A stretch of 64,000 nt of DNA from Dyadobacter flavalbus. GTDB lineage: Bacteria; Bacteroidota; Bacteroidia; Cytophagales; Spirosomataceae. The position numbers and the translations under genes are program-made. Shown here piece by piece: positions 32,797 through 41,559 of this stretch. Position 1 is the stretch's first letter. Every line of letters begins with the position of its first letter. Under the pieces are notes generated by a model, which saw nothing but the letters and a program-made list of their open reading frames with translations, was not told the origin of the DNA and ran no database searches. The stretch spans positions 210,579-274,578 of the forward strand of contig NZ_VBSN01000071.1 of assembly GCF_006149045.1 (NCBI RefSeq). The letters are read 5' to 3'.

Positions 32797-35075
32797 ACCG
32801 GTTTACTCTGATTTTCTAAGTCAATGTTTGCTGCCATTTTGGCCTTTGCCGAACTGATCTTTTGCAGAATCTTGATTTCGTCAATGGTGATCGTACTGAT
32901 CAGTTCAAACAAGCCGTTAATGGTTTTCAGGTCGGACAGCATTTTTCGTGCCGGCGACTGATCTGCTTTTTCAATTCCCATTTCCTTGATCTCTTTTTTA
33001 CGCATGGCAAGCAGTTCAATCAGTTTCTGGTTCTGCGGCAGCGATTCACGTGCAATCTCTGAATTTCCTGATGCCTGTCCATCCAGCAAATCGGCAGCCG
33101 TCTGGAGCTGGCGGTCAATTTGCTGGATCATCATTTCGAATTCAGCCGCAAACTCTGCATATTCCAGCGTCTGCGCGTATGTTGACAAAGATGCTATGTA
33201 GGAAGTCAGCATATAGCTCGTTGCGACAAACTGGTGATATTCCTCCATATGCAACTGCCGCCGCTTGGGTTCGGACAGCATTTTCTGAAAATTGTCGGAC
33301 AAGTTGGCCATAGCAATGATAGCATCTTTGCGGAGCAGCTTGAATTCATTAATATCCAGTTGTTTCCCTGTAAATTTTGCTGCAACTATATCAAAATACC
33401 TGCGGTTGGCATTCAAGGCTGCGCGGATGTACTGATTAATCTGCGAATGTTCCCAAACGGGCAGTACATAGGATGAAATTAGATAGGCAATAACGGAGCC
33501 GATAATGGTATCCAGAACCCGTTCTTTAAGCAGCGGGGTAATATGCTGGGGATTCAGGAAGTTGAAGGAAATGATTACGTAAAGTGTGATGCCAGTGGAG
33601 GCAATGAAGTAATTGATCTTCAGAAAACTGTACGCCATAATCATGGAAATCAACATAATTATGAAAAGCGCCGTGCCGTCATGAATCAGGTATAAAAACA
33701 GAAAGCCCGAAACCACGCCGACAATCGTTCCTCCGATCCTGTGCAGATTACGTTGCTTTGTAATACTGAAAGCAGGTTTTAAAATCACGACAATCGTAAG
33801 CAGAATCCAGTATCCATGTCCGAGCTCGAAAAACAGCGAAACGGTATAGCCGATCAGCAAACCGAGCGTAATACGCACAGCATGACGAAAATGGCTTGAT
33901 TTTAACGACAAATTGTCAAGCAGAAGGCGCGGATGATATTCCTGTTTCGGGATAAAATTTTCAGTTGTCACAATCAGGCTGTAATCCTGGCTTACTTCCG
34001 TATCGTAAGTAGTAGCGCGGTGCAGCTTTTTGATACGTTCGGTAACATCCTGCAGACTGTTCAGAATCTGGCGCAGCATCATAAAATCTTCCAGATTATC
34101 ATGCGTCATGCTGTCTTTGCGCATCCTTTGAAAAGCCTGCTGGCATTTGTTGAACGCTTCGTCCAGATCATGTTTGGGATGGGAAGGAAAGCCGCTTTGC
34201 ACGGCAATGCCGATCTGCTGGATTTCTGCCGATAACCATTGTATGTACGTTCCGAACAGCCTTAATATTTTGGAATGATCAAATGCCCGGTGAAGGTTAA
34301 TATAATTTTGCTGTGAATTCAGAATCCTTTCGAACAAATCGATACTATCCAGAAACATCAGCATCAGAACCCTACTTTTATTGGTCGATTCGGTTACGAT
34401 CTCTCTTGTTTTAAAAAGAATTTCCCGCAGGTTTTCATGATTTTCCCTAAGAATAACCTGCTGATGGATCATACGGCTGAACAGATCGTCGTAATCCGGA
34501 TTGGCCAGATAATAATCCGCTTTAATGGAAAGCAACTTGCCGAGTTCAACAAAATTCTCGCCCAGTAACTGCTGTATCAGTTTGTACGGCCGCAGCGTCT
34601 GTAGAACCATAAACAGGATGAAGTACCAGATTCCGCCTGCCGAGAAAATCAGTGCCGTTTTCAGGACCATGTCGCCGCTGAGATGATCGTCAATGTTGAA
34701 AACAAACACAAGCAGCGCGATAAGACCTATGCTGTTAACCCGGTTGCCATATACGCCAACAAGCGAGAAAAACATCCCGAATAGGATGATTTCGGCAAAA
34801 ATGATGAAATGGATATGTCTTAAAAGCCCTGTCGTGAGTGCTACGGCAAAGCATGTGATGATCGCAATAAGCAGTGAATTTCGGCGTCTGTGGTACGGGC
34901 CGGGATTATCTGTTCCGCCGATCAGCAATGTTCCGAGCGGAAAAGCAATCATATCGCCCAGGATTCCATAATGCTGAAAAATAAGGCTGGGAATAACCGC
35001 GCCCAGCGTTAATCTGACACCCGTGGAAAGGTAATGACTGGAAATGAACTTCTTAAATTCGTCGAGGTAATTCAT
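32793..35075 (-). CDS. FUSC family membrane protein (YccS-like)
   Basis: 760 residues. Five to six N-terminal membrane helices (LGAVIPSLIFQHYGILGDMI onward), a large cytoplasmic helical middle of ~230 residues, a second membrane block starting HAVRITLGLLIGYTVSLFF with WILLTIVVILKPAFSITKQR (the FUSC signature), and a cytoplasmic coiled-coil tail. The family is related to aromatic-acid exporters (AaeB) and aluminium-activated transporters; substrate unknown. Possible promoter: TTG with a 22-nt spacer and TAGTATTG, just upstream. Followed by the 4-bp-overlapping ywbE. Confidence 0.88.
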   Translation of the reverse strand: MNYLDEFKKFISSHYLSTGVRLTLGAVIPSLIFQHYGILGDMIAFPLGTLLIGGTDNPGPYHRRRNSLLIAIITCFAVALTTGLLRHIHFIIFAEIILFGMFFSLVGVYGNRVNSIGLIALLVFVFNIDDHLSGDMVLKTALIFSAGGIWYFILFMVLQTLRPYKLIQQLLGENFVELGKLLSIKADYYLANPDYDDLFSRMIHQQVILRENHENLREILFKTREIVTESTNKSRVLMLMFLDSIDLFERILNSQQNYINLHRAFDHSKILRLFGTYIQWLSAEIQQIGIAVQSGFPSHPKHDLDEAFNKCQQAFQRMRKDSMTHDNLEDFMMLRQILNSLQDVTERIKKLHRATTYDTEVSQDYSLIVTTENFIPKQEYHPRLLLDNLSLKSSHFRHAVRITLGLLIGYTVSLFFELGHGYWILLTIVVILKPAFSITKQRNLHRIGGTIVGVVSGFLFLYLIHDGTALFIIMLISMIMAYSFLKINYFIASTGITLYVIISFNFLNPQHITPLLKERVLDTIIGSVIAYLISSYVLPVWEHSQINQYIRAALNANRRYFDIVAAKFTGKQLDINEFKLLRKDAIIAMANLSDNFQKMLSEPKRRQLHMEEYHQFVATSYMLTSYIASLSTYAQTLEYAEFAAEFEMMIQQIDRQLQTAADLLDGQASGNSEIARESLPQNQKLIELLAMRKKEIKEMGIEKADQSPARKMLSDLKTINGLFELISTITIDEIKILQKISSAKAKMAANIDLENQSKPV

Positions 35076-35281
35076 GAAAACAAACCAACGGTAGTTGGTG
35101 CAATACTACTATTTTAATTCCACAAGCTGCAAAAGCCATACCAATTTTATAACCTGTTCACTACGTGCAGCCCGTATGAAAACGCCGGATGTTTTGTAAT
35201 TCACAATAATTTGCTGAGATTGTTGAGCCGCTGCCGTGGATTATTCATGCCGGCATTTTACAAGCTTATGTGTATTCGGGT

Positions 35282-35833
35282 ATGTTAATTCTGAATTTTA
35301 ATCCTTTTCCGCTCCTTGAAACCGGACGCACCAAGCTGCATGCCTTGTCTGTTACAGATCATGCAGAAGGAATGTATCTGCTCCGCAGCAATCCGGAAGC
35401 CATGAAATTCATTGGCAAGCCGCTGCTCGGTTCCATCGCAGAGGCACGTGAAATCATCGAGCTTTATAACCGCAACCTGAGAGAATGTATCGGCATTACA
35501 TGGGGAATTTCTCTGAAAACTTCACCGGGATTAATCGGATCCATCGGTTTTCACAAACTGGATATTTTCAATCATCGCGCTGAAATCGGCTATATGCTAC
35601 ATCCGGATTACTGGAACAAAGGGCTGATGACCGAAGCAATCAGGAAAGTGCTGGATTATGGTTTTAATGAAATGTATCTGCACAGTATAGAAGCGAGGAT
35701 AAATCCTGAAAACGATGTTTCGAGAAAAATCCTGCTCAGACAGAATTTCATAAAAGAAGGCTATTTCAGAGAAAGCTATTATGAGAACCGGAAATATCTG
35801 GATACGGAAGTCTATTCATTATTGAAAAAGTAA
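35282..35833 (+). CDS. GNAT N-acetyltransferase, RimJ/RimL type
   Basis: 183 residues. Typical RimJ/L-like layout: ETGRTKLHALSVTDHAEGMY near the N-terminus, SIGFHKLDIFNHRAEIGYML (beta 4), then the acetyl-CoA loop HPDYWNKGLMTEAIRKVLDY and IEARINPENDVSRKILLRQN. It transfers acetyl from acetyl-CoA to an N-terminal or small-molecule amine; target unknown. Start at ATG 35282; the GTG at 35270 is four codons upstream. Ends at a bidirectional terminator with the convergent ferritin gene. Confidence 0.87.
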   Translation: MLILNFNPFPLLETGRTKLHALSVTDHAEGMYLLRSNPEAMKFIGKPLLGSIAEAREIIELYNRNLRECIGITWGISLKTSPGLIGSIGFHKLDIFNHRAEIGYMLHPDYWNKGLMTEAIRKVLDYGFNEMYLHSIEARINPENDVSRKILLRQNFIKEGYFRESYYENRKYLDTEVYSLLKK

Positions 35834-35875
35834 CAGTAAGACGTTGAATCCGGAAAACCGGTTTGATAGAAAATG

Positions 35876-35905
35876 AAAAAGGACTGCCATGACGCAGTCC
35901 TTTGT
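35876..35905. terminator. Bidirectional terminator between GNAT and ferritin genes
   Basis: Perfect 10-bp stem AAAGGACTGC/GCAGTCCTTT with loop CATGAC; T-rich on the minus strand (TTTTTCATTTT), weaker on the plus strand. Confidence 0.8.
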
Positions 35906-35926
35906 ATCTTGTTTATATTTTTTGTA

Positions 35927-36451
35927 CTAGTTATCCGAACCGATTTTCAGAATGGCTTTGTCGATAAAGTACTGGCCTGTACCTTCTTCGCCGATTACAT
36001 CAAAAAGCTCAATGGCACGCCGCGCATTGTCTTCTTCTTCAATTTGTTCGTTTACAAACCATTGCAGGAAAGATTCCGTTGCATAATCTTCTTCTCTGCG
36101 GCTTTGTGTAACGATCCGGTTGATGGATTGCGTAACAGCGATCTCGCTTTGCAATGCCGCTTCGAAAACACTTCTGAAAGAGGTGAATTCCTGTCTTACA
36201 GCAGTAATTTCCGGTGAAACGGCAGTTCCGCCGACCGTCATGATGTAATTGAAGATTTTCAGCATATGCGTGCGTTCTTCATCTGATTGTTTCAGAAAAT
36301 AAGCCGCACTGTTTTTGAAACCGTTACGATCGCACCAGGAAGCCATTGCGAGGTACTTGGCCGAAGCTTCGGCTTCCATTTTAACCTGGTTATTTAATAA
36401 TATTTCTATTTCCTCTTTCAGGGAAGTCCTTTGTCTCAATAAGTCTTTCAT
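35927..36451 (-). CDS. Ferritin, bacterial non-haem type
   Basis: 174 residues, single ferritin four-helix bundle. Ferroxidase-site candidates: the Glu and Tyr of KMEAEASAKYLAMASWCDRN, the SDEERTHMLKIFNYI helix (Glu, His), and the Gln and Glu of WFVNEQIEEEDNA. It oxidises Fe(II) and stores it as a mineral core in a 24-mer in the cytoplasm. Start at ATG 36451 (MKDLLRQRTS), the standard ferritin N-terminus; the in-frame frame above it runs into the intergenic AT-rich region. A GATATTTG box with an upstream TTG about 19 nt away lies in the 36.48-36.53 kb interval. Confidence 0.92.
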   Translation of the reverse strand: MKDLLRQRTSLKEEIEILLNNQVKMEAEASAKYLAMASWCDRNGFKNSAAYFLKQSDEERTHMLKIFNYIMTVGGTAVSPEITAVRQEFTSFRSVFEAALQSEIAVTQSINRIVTQSRREEDYATESFLQWFVNEQIEEEDNARRAIELFDVIGEEGTGQYFIDKAILKIGSDN

Positions 36452-36562
36452 GGTTACTTGCTTTTTATTATATCTAACTAATTGCAAATATCATACGAAA
36501 GTTCATCATTGCAAGGCAAAAGAGAAATTTGGAATTGGTCTAATGTGATCTGAATGAGCTAT

Positions 36563-36910
36563 TTAGACTAATTCTGAATCTTTGTACAAAATCTCATGGA
36601 GCATGGAATTGAGTTCAATCGCGAAGAACGTGCCGTTTACGAGTTCTCTCAGCTGAATTAGTTCACACAAAGTCAGCTTATGATAAATATTCAGCCTTGG
36701 AGCTTCAACAAACTCATAATCAGACTCATCCGAAAGATCAAAAATTCTGCTGTGAATGTCAATGGCATTAATCAGCCTGCGGAAATTCAGGAAATCCTGT
36801 ATCCTGAAAGAAGCCTGTATTTCACCAAAATGAAGAATAACTTTTGAAGTTAAATCACATTGAAAACTGTGACCTTTGGCAGTACTGAACAACTCATTTA
36901 GGGTATTCAC
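36563..36910 (-). CDS. Hypothetical protein, GTG start set by promoter
   Basis: 115 residues from the GTG at 36910. Mixed alpha/beta character: CDLTSKVILHFGEIQASFRI suggests a beta pair, followed by helices (FLNFRRLINAIDIHSRIFDL, ELIQLRELVNGTFFAIELNS). No family recognised. A longer frame reaches 37168, but its extra N-terminus (Pro, Ser, Phe, Leu rich) is only translated repeat DNA, and a consensus promoter lies inside it at 36945-36975, which places the transcript start near 36938. The gene precedes ferritin by 111 bp on the same strand. Confidence 0.6.
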   Translation of the reverse strand: MNTLNELFSTAKGHSFQCDLTSKVILHFGEIQASFRIQDFLNFRRLINAIDIHSRIFDLSDESDYEFVEAPRLNIYHKLTLCELIQLRELVNGTFFAIELNSMLHEILYKDSELV

Positions 36911-36944
36911 TGAAAAATGCGGTTGAATCGTGGAAATTGTTGCA

Positions 36945-36975
36945 CAAAGATAACGGCAAACATCTTTCCAAGCAA
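36945..36975 (-). promoter_or_regulatory. Consensus promoter of the small gene before ferritin
   Basis: Minus strand: TTG (36973-36975), a 20-nt spacer, exact TATCTTTG (36945-36952). Decides the downstream GTG start at 36910. Confidence 0.7.
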
Positions 36976-37013
36976 GTTTATTTAAAAGCAATCTAATTAA
37001 ATTCAGGGTAAAT

Positions 37014-37220
37014 GGGTGGCAGGGAAAAGGGAGGAGGGAGGAAGGGTGAAATGGAGAAAGTAAGAAGGAGGAAAGTGTATCGGCAATAAAGGAAAAAGGG
37101 AAACGGAAATTACGATTCATGTAAATTCCATTTCCCTCCATTCTCCTTTTTCCCTTCCTCCTTCTCACCCTTTCCTCCTTTTTCCCTTCTTCCTTTCCTC
37201 CCTCTTACCTTTCCTTCTTT
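37014..37220. repeat. Inverted polypurine/polypyrimidine heptad array
   Basis: Left arm (37014-~37108) is purine-rich on the plus strand with 7-nt phasing (AGGGAAA, AGGGAGG, AGGGAGG, AAGGGTG, AAATGGA, GAAAGTA, AGAAGGA). Right arm (~37121-37220) is pyrimidine-rich and, read on the minus strand, shows the same units (GGGAGGA, AAGGAAG, AAGGGAA, AAAGGAG). The arms face each other around ATTACGATTCATGTAAATTC. The tract stops 7 bp before the glnS stop codon. Confidence 0.85.
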
Positions 37221-37226
37221 AAAAAA

Positions 37227-38900
37227 TCAACTAACCGCTGCTTTTGCCCAGTTGTCGCGCAGGGTTACGGTTCGGTTGAAAACGGGTTTTTCGGCTGTGC
37301 TTTCCGTGTCGGCGGCAAAATATCCCTTGCGCAGGAACTGGAATGAATCGCCGGGTTTGGCATCCGCCAGTGCCGGCTCGGCATAGCCGGTAATAACATG
37401 CAGCGAATCCGGATTGATATAATCCTTGAAGTCACCTTCTTGCGAAGCAACATCTTCCACGACAAACAGACGGTCATAAAGCCGTACTTCCACCGGAACG
37501 GCATTGGCAACCGAAACCCAGTGCAAAGTTCCTTTTACATTGATTCCGGTTGTATCATGCCCGCTTTTGCTGTTTTCGATATAGGTACAGCGGACTTCGG
37601 TTATTTCGCCGTTTTCATCTTTTACAAAATCTTCACACTGAACAATGTACGCACCTTTCAGCCTAACTATTTTGCCGGGAGCAAGCCGGAAGTATTTTTT
37701 GGAAGGCGTTTCCATAAAGTCTTCTTTTTCAATGTAAACTTCGCGTGTAAACGGCACTTCGCGCATGCCGGCGGAATCGTCCTCCGGATTGTTTTCAAGC
37801 TGGCACATTTCGGTAACGCCTTCCGGGAAGTTCGTGATGACGACTTTTAGCGGGTCCAGAACGGCCATTCTTCTGAGCGCCTTTTTGTTCAGGTCTTCAC
37901 GTACGCAGAATTCCAGCAAACCGACATCAATCATATTTTCACGGCGGGCCACGCCGATACGGTCGCAAAAATCCCGGATGCTTTCCGGCGTATAACCTCT
38001 TCTTCTCAGGCCGCTAATGGTCGGCATTCTCGGATCGTCCCAGCCATGCACATGCCCTTCCTGAACAAGCTGAAGCAATTTTCTTTTACTTGTAACGGTG
38101 TAATTCAGATTGCGGCGTGCAAATTCGTACTGGTGCGAAGGATATATTTCCAGTTTTTCAATAATCCAGTCATAAAGCTCACGGTGCGGTACAAATTCCA
38201 GCGTACATATTGAATGCGTTACTGTTTCGATGGAATCGCTTTGTCCGTGTGCAAAATCGTACATCGGATAAATGCACCATTTATTTCCGGTACGGTGATG
38301 ATGCGCATGTTTGATCCGGTATAAAATCGGATCGCGCATCAGCATATTGATATGCTGCATGTCTATTTTGGCACGCAGCGTCCTGCTTCCGTCCGGGAAT
38401 GCGCCGTTTTTCATCTGTTCGAACAGTTCCAGGTTCTCTTCCACCGTGCGGTTGCGGAACGGACTGTCGGTTCCGGGCTCGGTCGGAGTTCCTTTCTGGG
38501 CGGCAATTTCTTCAGACGTCGAATCGTCCACATAAGCCAGACCTTTGGAAATCAATTTAACAGCATATCCGTACAGCGTGTCAAAATAATCCGAAGCATA
38601 GAGTTCATGTTTCCACTCAAAGCCCATCCAGCGGATATCGTTCTTGATACTTTCCACGTATTCTGTATCTTCCGTAACCGGATTGGTATCGTCAAATCGT
38701 AAATTGGTATACCCCGGAAATTTTTTTGTAAGTCCGAAATTGAGGCAAATACTGGAAGCATGGCCGATATGCAAATAACCGTTCGGTTCCGGTGGGAAAC
38801 GGGTTATAATTTGGGTATATTTTCCCGATTGCAAGTCGGCTTCAATGATTTCTTCAATAAAATTGAGGCTTTTTTCTTCTTTTTTGTCTTCCGCAAACAT
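37227..38900 (-). CDS. glnS: Glutaminyl-tRNA synthetase
   Basis: 557 residues, class I synthetase. HIGH motif in RFPPEPNGYLHIGHASSICL, KMSKS-equivalent in NYTVTSKRKLLQLV, the GlnRS-specific FDDTNPVTEDTEYVESIKND and the DDPRMPTISGLRRRGYTPES segment, with the two C-terminal anticodon-binding beta barrels (IVRLKGAYIVQCEDFVKDEN onward). It charges tRNA-Gln with glutamine; its presence means the organism need not use only the amidotransferase route. Normal length. Divergent from truA (109 bp apart) with its own consensus promoter. Confidence 0.96.
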   Translation of the reverse strand: MFAEDKKEEKSLNFIEEIIEADLQSGKYTQIITRFPPEPNGYLHIGHASSICLNFGLTKKFPGYTNLRFDDTNPVTEDTEYVESIKNDIRWMGFEWKHELYASDYFDTLYGYAVKLISKGLAYVDDSTSEEIAAQKGTPTEPGTDSPFRNRTVEENLELFEQMKNGAFPDGSRTLRAKIDMQHINMLMRDPILYRIKHAHHHRTGNKWCIYPMYDFAHGQSDSIETVTHSICTLEFVPHRELYDWIIEKLEIYPSHQYEFARRNLNYTVTSKRKLLQLVQEGHVHGWDDPRMPTISGLRRRGYTPESIRDFCDRIGVARRENMIDVGLLEFCVREDLNKKALRRMAVLDPLKVVITNFPEGVTEMCQLENNPEDDSAGMREVPFTREVYIEKEDFMETPSKKYFRLAPGKIVRLKGAYIVQCEDFVKDENGEITEVRCTYIENSKSGHDTTGINVKGTLHWVSVANAVPVEVRLYDRLFVVEDVASQEGDFKDYINPDSLHVITGYAEPALADAKPGDSFQFLRKGYFAADTESTAEKPVFNRTVTLRDNWAKAAVS

Positions 38901-38927
38901 ACTATACTGGAAATATTATTCGATTTT

Positions 38928-38960
38928 CAAAGTTAACCTTCTTCGCAACAATTACAGCAA
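38928..38960 (-). promoter_or_regulatory. Promoter of glnS
   Basis: Minus strand: TTG (38958-38960), a 22-nt spacer, exact TAACTTTG (38928-38935); predicted transcript start ~38921, a ~20-nt leader. Confidence 0.7.
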
Positions 38961-38997
38961 TCAAGCCTTTTAAATCGCAAATCTGTGCCGTTTACCT

Positions 38998-39005
38998 TAT
39001 TTTTG
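38998..39005 (+). promoter_or_regulatory. Promoter -7 box 4 nt before the truA ATG
   Basis: Exact TATTTTTG, then CGGC and ATG at 39010. Same spacing as at 27585; predicts a leaderless truA mRNA. No clean TTG at -33. Confidence 0.5.
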
Positions 39006-39009
39006 CGGC

Positions 39010-39759
39010 ATGCGTTATTTTATTGAATTCAGTTACAAAGGAACTGCCTACAATGGCTGGCAAAAACAGAAAAATGCACTCGGCGTACAGCAGGTCCTGG
39101 AAGAGGCGCTGGCTAAAATTCTGAGAACAGCCGTCGAACTTACCGGAAGCAGCCGCACGGACGCAGGCGTACATGCAGAACAACAATTTGCGCATTTTGA
39201 TTTAATTGATCCTTTGGAAAATCCTGATGAGCTGATTTATAAGCTCAACGGCCTCATTCCGAGAGACTTGGCAGTGCGTGAAATCATACCTGTGCCGGAT
39301 GAAGTGAATTCCAGATTTGCTGCGATATTCCGGAAATATGAATATCGCATCAGCCGGAAGAAAAACCCGTTTCTGATCGATCAGGTATTTTTTCTCAAAG
39401 CGGAACTAGACGTTGCCGCCATGAACGAAGCTGCAGGTCTGCTTCTTATCCACAGGAATTTTGAAAGTTTCAGCAAGGTGCATACAAGCGTAAACAATTT
39501 TCTGTGCACAATCACCCAGGCCGAATGGATCGATAAAGGTGAAATGCTGGTCTTTCATGTGCAGGCCAATCGCTTTCTGAGGGGCATGGTCCGCGCGCTG
39601 GTCGGAACGATGCTGGAAGTCGGAAAAGGAAAGAAAACAGTCTCGGATTTTGAAAATGTGATTTTATCCAGGAACAGAAAGATGGCCGGGGCGCAGGCTC
39701 CGGCCGAAGGGCTTTTTCTGGTCAAAGTCGGTTATCCCGAAACGCTTGTTCCTTTCTGA
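39010..39759 (+). CDS. truA: tRNA pseudouridine synthase A
   Basis: 249 residues. Catalytic Asp in the family motif GSSRTDAGVHAEQQFAHFDL; other TruA motifs are EFSYKGTAYNGWQKQ, FRKYEYRISRKKNPF, HRNFESFSKVH and VQANRFLRGMVRALVGTMLE. It converts U38-U40 of the tRNA anticodon arm to pseudouridine. Full length. Its stop lies 3 bp from the stop of the convergent aldehyde dehydrogenase gene, leaving no room for a terminator between them. Confidence 0.95.
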   Translation: MRYFIEFSYKGTAYNGWQKQKNALGVQQVLEEALAKILRTAVELTGSSRTDAGVHAEQQFAHFDLIDPLENPDELIYKLNGLIPRDLAVREIIPVPDEVNSRFAAIFRKYEYRISRKKNPFLIDQVFFLKAELDVAAMNEAAGLLLIHRNFESFSKVHTSVNNFLCTITQAEWIDKGEMLVFHVQANRFLRGMVRALVGTMLEVGKGKKTVSDFENVILSRNRKMAGAQAPAEGLFLVKVGYPETLVPF

Positions 39760-39762
39760 TAT

Positions 39763-41352
39763 TCAAATGGAGTCCTTTGTCACTTTGTTATTAACCCGCC
39801 TTAAAATTCCCAATGGATTGCTGTTTTTAAGTTCGTCCGGCAACAGTGCATCCGGCCAGTTCTGAAAGGATTGCGGACGCACAAACCGTAAAACGGAATC
39901 TGTTCCGACGGATGTGAACTTGGCATCAGCCGTTGCGGGAAACGGTCCGCCATGATGCATGGAAGCACAAACTTCCACGCCGGTAGGAACGCCGTTCATG
40001 ATAAATCTGCCTGAAATCGCTGCCAGTTTTCTCAAAAGAGCAGGGTAGGAGGCCGCTTCATCCGTTTCTGCCATGAGTGTAGCTGTCAGCTGGCCTTTCA
40101 GATGCGAAACGGCTTCGAGTAATTCCTCCGTACTTTCGCAAACGATGAGCAGTGAAAAAGGTCCGAATATTTCTTCATGCAATTTCGGATTGGCGATAAA
40201 AGTTTTTCCCGAAACCTGCGCCACAGAAGCCTGTGCCTGATTTTCGCCTTCCGAGTACATGTCGGAAAGCGCAAGTTGCTTTACATTTTCCTGTTCAAAC
40301 AAATGGGATCGGCGGCTGTAATAGCTTTTGCAGATTCCGGCCGTAAGCATCGCAGCCGAGGCGGTTTTTTCAATTTCAGATTGGTAAGATTCCATAAATT
40401 CCTGCGCGCCTTCCGAATTCGTGATAAATACAAGCCCCGGATTGGTACAAAACTGTCCGGCCCCCAATGTAACCGAAGAGGCGACTGTTTTGCCAAGCTG
40501 CAGTGCATTTTGTTTCAGGTATTCGGGCAGGATGACAATCGGGTTCACGCTGCCCATTTCAGCATAAACCGGAATCGGCTCTTCTCGTTCCTGAGCCAGC
40601 CTGTAAAGCGCCATGCCGCCCGTAAAAGAACCTGTAAAACCGACTGCTTTGCTTGCAGGATGTTTGACCAATGCCGTTCCGACTTCATAGCCATCGTCAT
40701 AAAGCATGGAAAAAACGCCGTCGGGCATTCCGGTTCTTTGTGCGGCTTTTACAATGGCCTGCGCCGTCATGTCACTGACACCCGGATGCGCCGGATGTGC
40801 TTTTACAATCACCGGGTTTCCCGCAGCAAGCGCCGGTCCGGTGTCCACACCGGCGATGGAGTACGCAAAAGGAAAATTGCTCGATCCAAAAACGATAACA
40901 GGCCCGATCGGGACAAGCATTTTCCGGAGGTCAGGCTTTGGAAGCGGACTGCGATCGGGAATGGCCGTATCAATGGACGGGTTCACCCAGGAACCTTCAC
41001 GTACAAGTTCTGCAAACTGCATAAGCTGTGTAACCGTGCGCGCTCTTTCGCCTGTAAGCCGCGCAACCGAAAGGCCGGTTTCCAGACTTGCCCTTATCAG
41101 CAACGCATCGCCCAGATCCATGATTTCTTCTGTAATTGCAACCAGAAAATCAGCACGTCTGGCAGCAGGCAAAGCAGCATAATCCTCGAAAGCTTTTTCT
41201 GCCAGCTCCATCGTGCGGCTGACTTCCTGCTGCGTTGCTGTGTGAAATGTTTCCGTCAGATAGGAGTCTGAAACGGGCACGTAGGACTGAAATGTATGCT
41301 CGCTTTCGGCAGAAAGAGTATAGCCGATAATATTTTTACCAAGTATTTCCAT
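39763..41352 (-). CDS. Aldehyde dehydrogenase, ketoglutarate-semialdehyde type
   Basis: 529 residues. NADP-binding and catalytic motifs: VFGSSNFPFAYSIAGVDTGP, KAHPAHPGVSDM, VGFTGSFTGGMAL, general-base Glu in VYAEMGSVNPIVILPEYL and catalytic Cys in LGAGQFCTNPGLVFI. The wording matches alpha-ketoglutarate semialdehyde dehydrogenases of non-phosphorylative pentose, uronate or hydroxyproline routes, which produce 2-oxoglutarate. No pathway partners are in the window, so the physiological substrate is inferred only. Upstream lies the terminator of the MoxR operon and a heptad repeat, so it is a separate unit. Confidence 0.85.
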   Translation of the reverse strand: MEILGKNIIGYTLSAESEHTFQSYVPVSDSYLTETFHTATQQEVSRTMELAEKAFEDYAALPAARRADFLVAITEEIMDLGDALLIRASLETGLSVARLTGERARTVTQLMQFAELVREGSWVNPSIDTAIPDRSPLPKPDLRKMLVPIGPVIVFGSSNFPFAYSIAGVDTGPALAAGNPVIVKAHPAHPGVSDMTAQAIVKAAQRTGMPDGVFSMLYDDGYEVGTALVKHPASKAVGFTGSFTGGMALYRLAQEREEPIPVYAEMGSVNPIVILPEYLKQNALQLGKTVASSVTLGAGQFCTNPGLVFITNSEGAQEFMESYQSEIEKTASAAMLTAGICKSYYSRRSHLFEQENVKQLALSDMYSEGENQAQASVAQVSGKTFIANPKLHEEIFGPFSLLIVCESTEELLEAVSHLKGQLTATLMAETDEAASYPALLRKLAAISGRFIMNGVPTGVEVCASMHHGGPFPATADAKFTSVGTDSVLRFVRPQSFQNWPDALLPDELKNSNPLGILRRVNNKVTKDSI

Positions 41353-41392
41353 TTTTGTTTTTTGATAAATAAATGAAATGGTCTTAAAAACA

Positions 41393-41428
41393 AAAGTTTG
41401 TACTGATCTGTGAATCGGTACAAACTTT
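41393..41428 (-). terminator. Terminator of the parvulin-MoxR operon
   Basis: 15-bp stem AAAGTTTGTACTGAT/ATCGGTACAAACTTT with one G-T pair, 6-nt loop; on the minus strand it is followed by TTGTTTTT. About 130 bp after the moxR-like stop and just upstream of the ALDH start. Confidence 0.7.
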
Positions 41429-41443
41429 CAATGCTGTTCTTTA

Positions 41444-41479
41444 AGCAGCTGTTAGTAATTAGCAGTAAGCTTTTAGTTG
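41444..41479. repeat. 7-nt-periodic repeat
   Basis: Five consecutive heptads AGCAGCT, GTTAGTA, ATTAGCA, GTAAGCT, TTTAGTT, related in style to the tract at 8489-8534. Confidence 0.6.
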
Positions 41480-41559
41480 AATATATAATTTATAAACAAA
41501 AGCTTGCTAGAATTTAATTCAAAATTGTTTTATCAACTACTTCTAATATTGATTCGTTG

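Noticed and set aside
36563..37168. Full 201-residue form of the small gene before ferritin
   Set aside because: The N-terminal ~85 residues come from the heptad repeat and promoter DNA, so the shorter GTG-started form is preferred.
40177..41271. Long plus-strand open frame (364 codons) opposite the ketoglutarate-semialdehyde-type dehydrogenase
   Set aside because: Fully antisense to a gene with complete ALDH motifs; its residues are Arg, Cys and His rich with no domain, as expected of a shadow frame.
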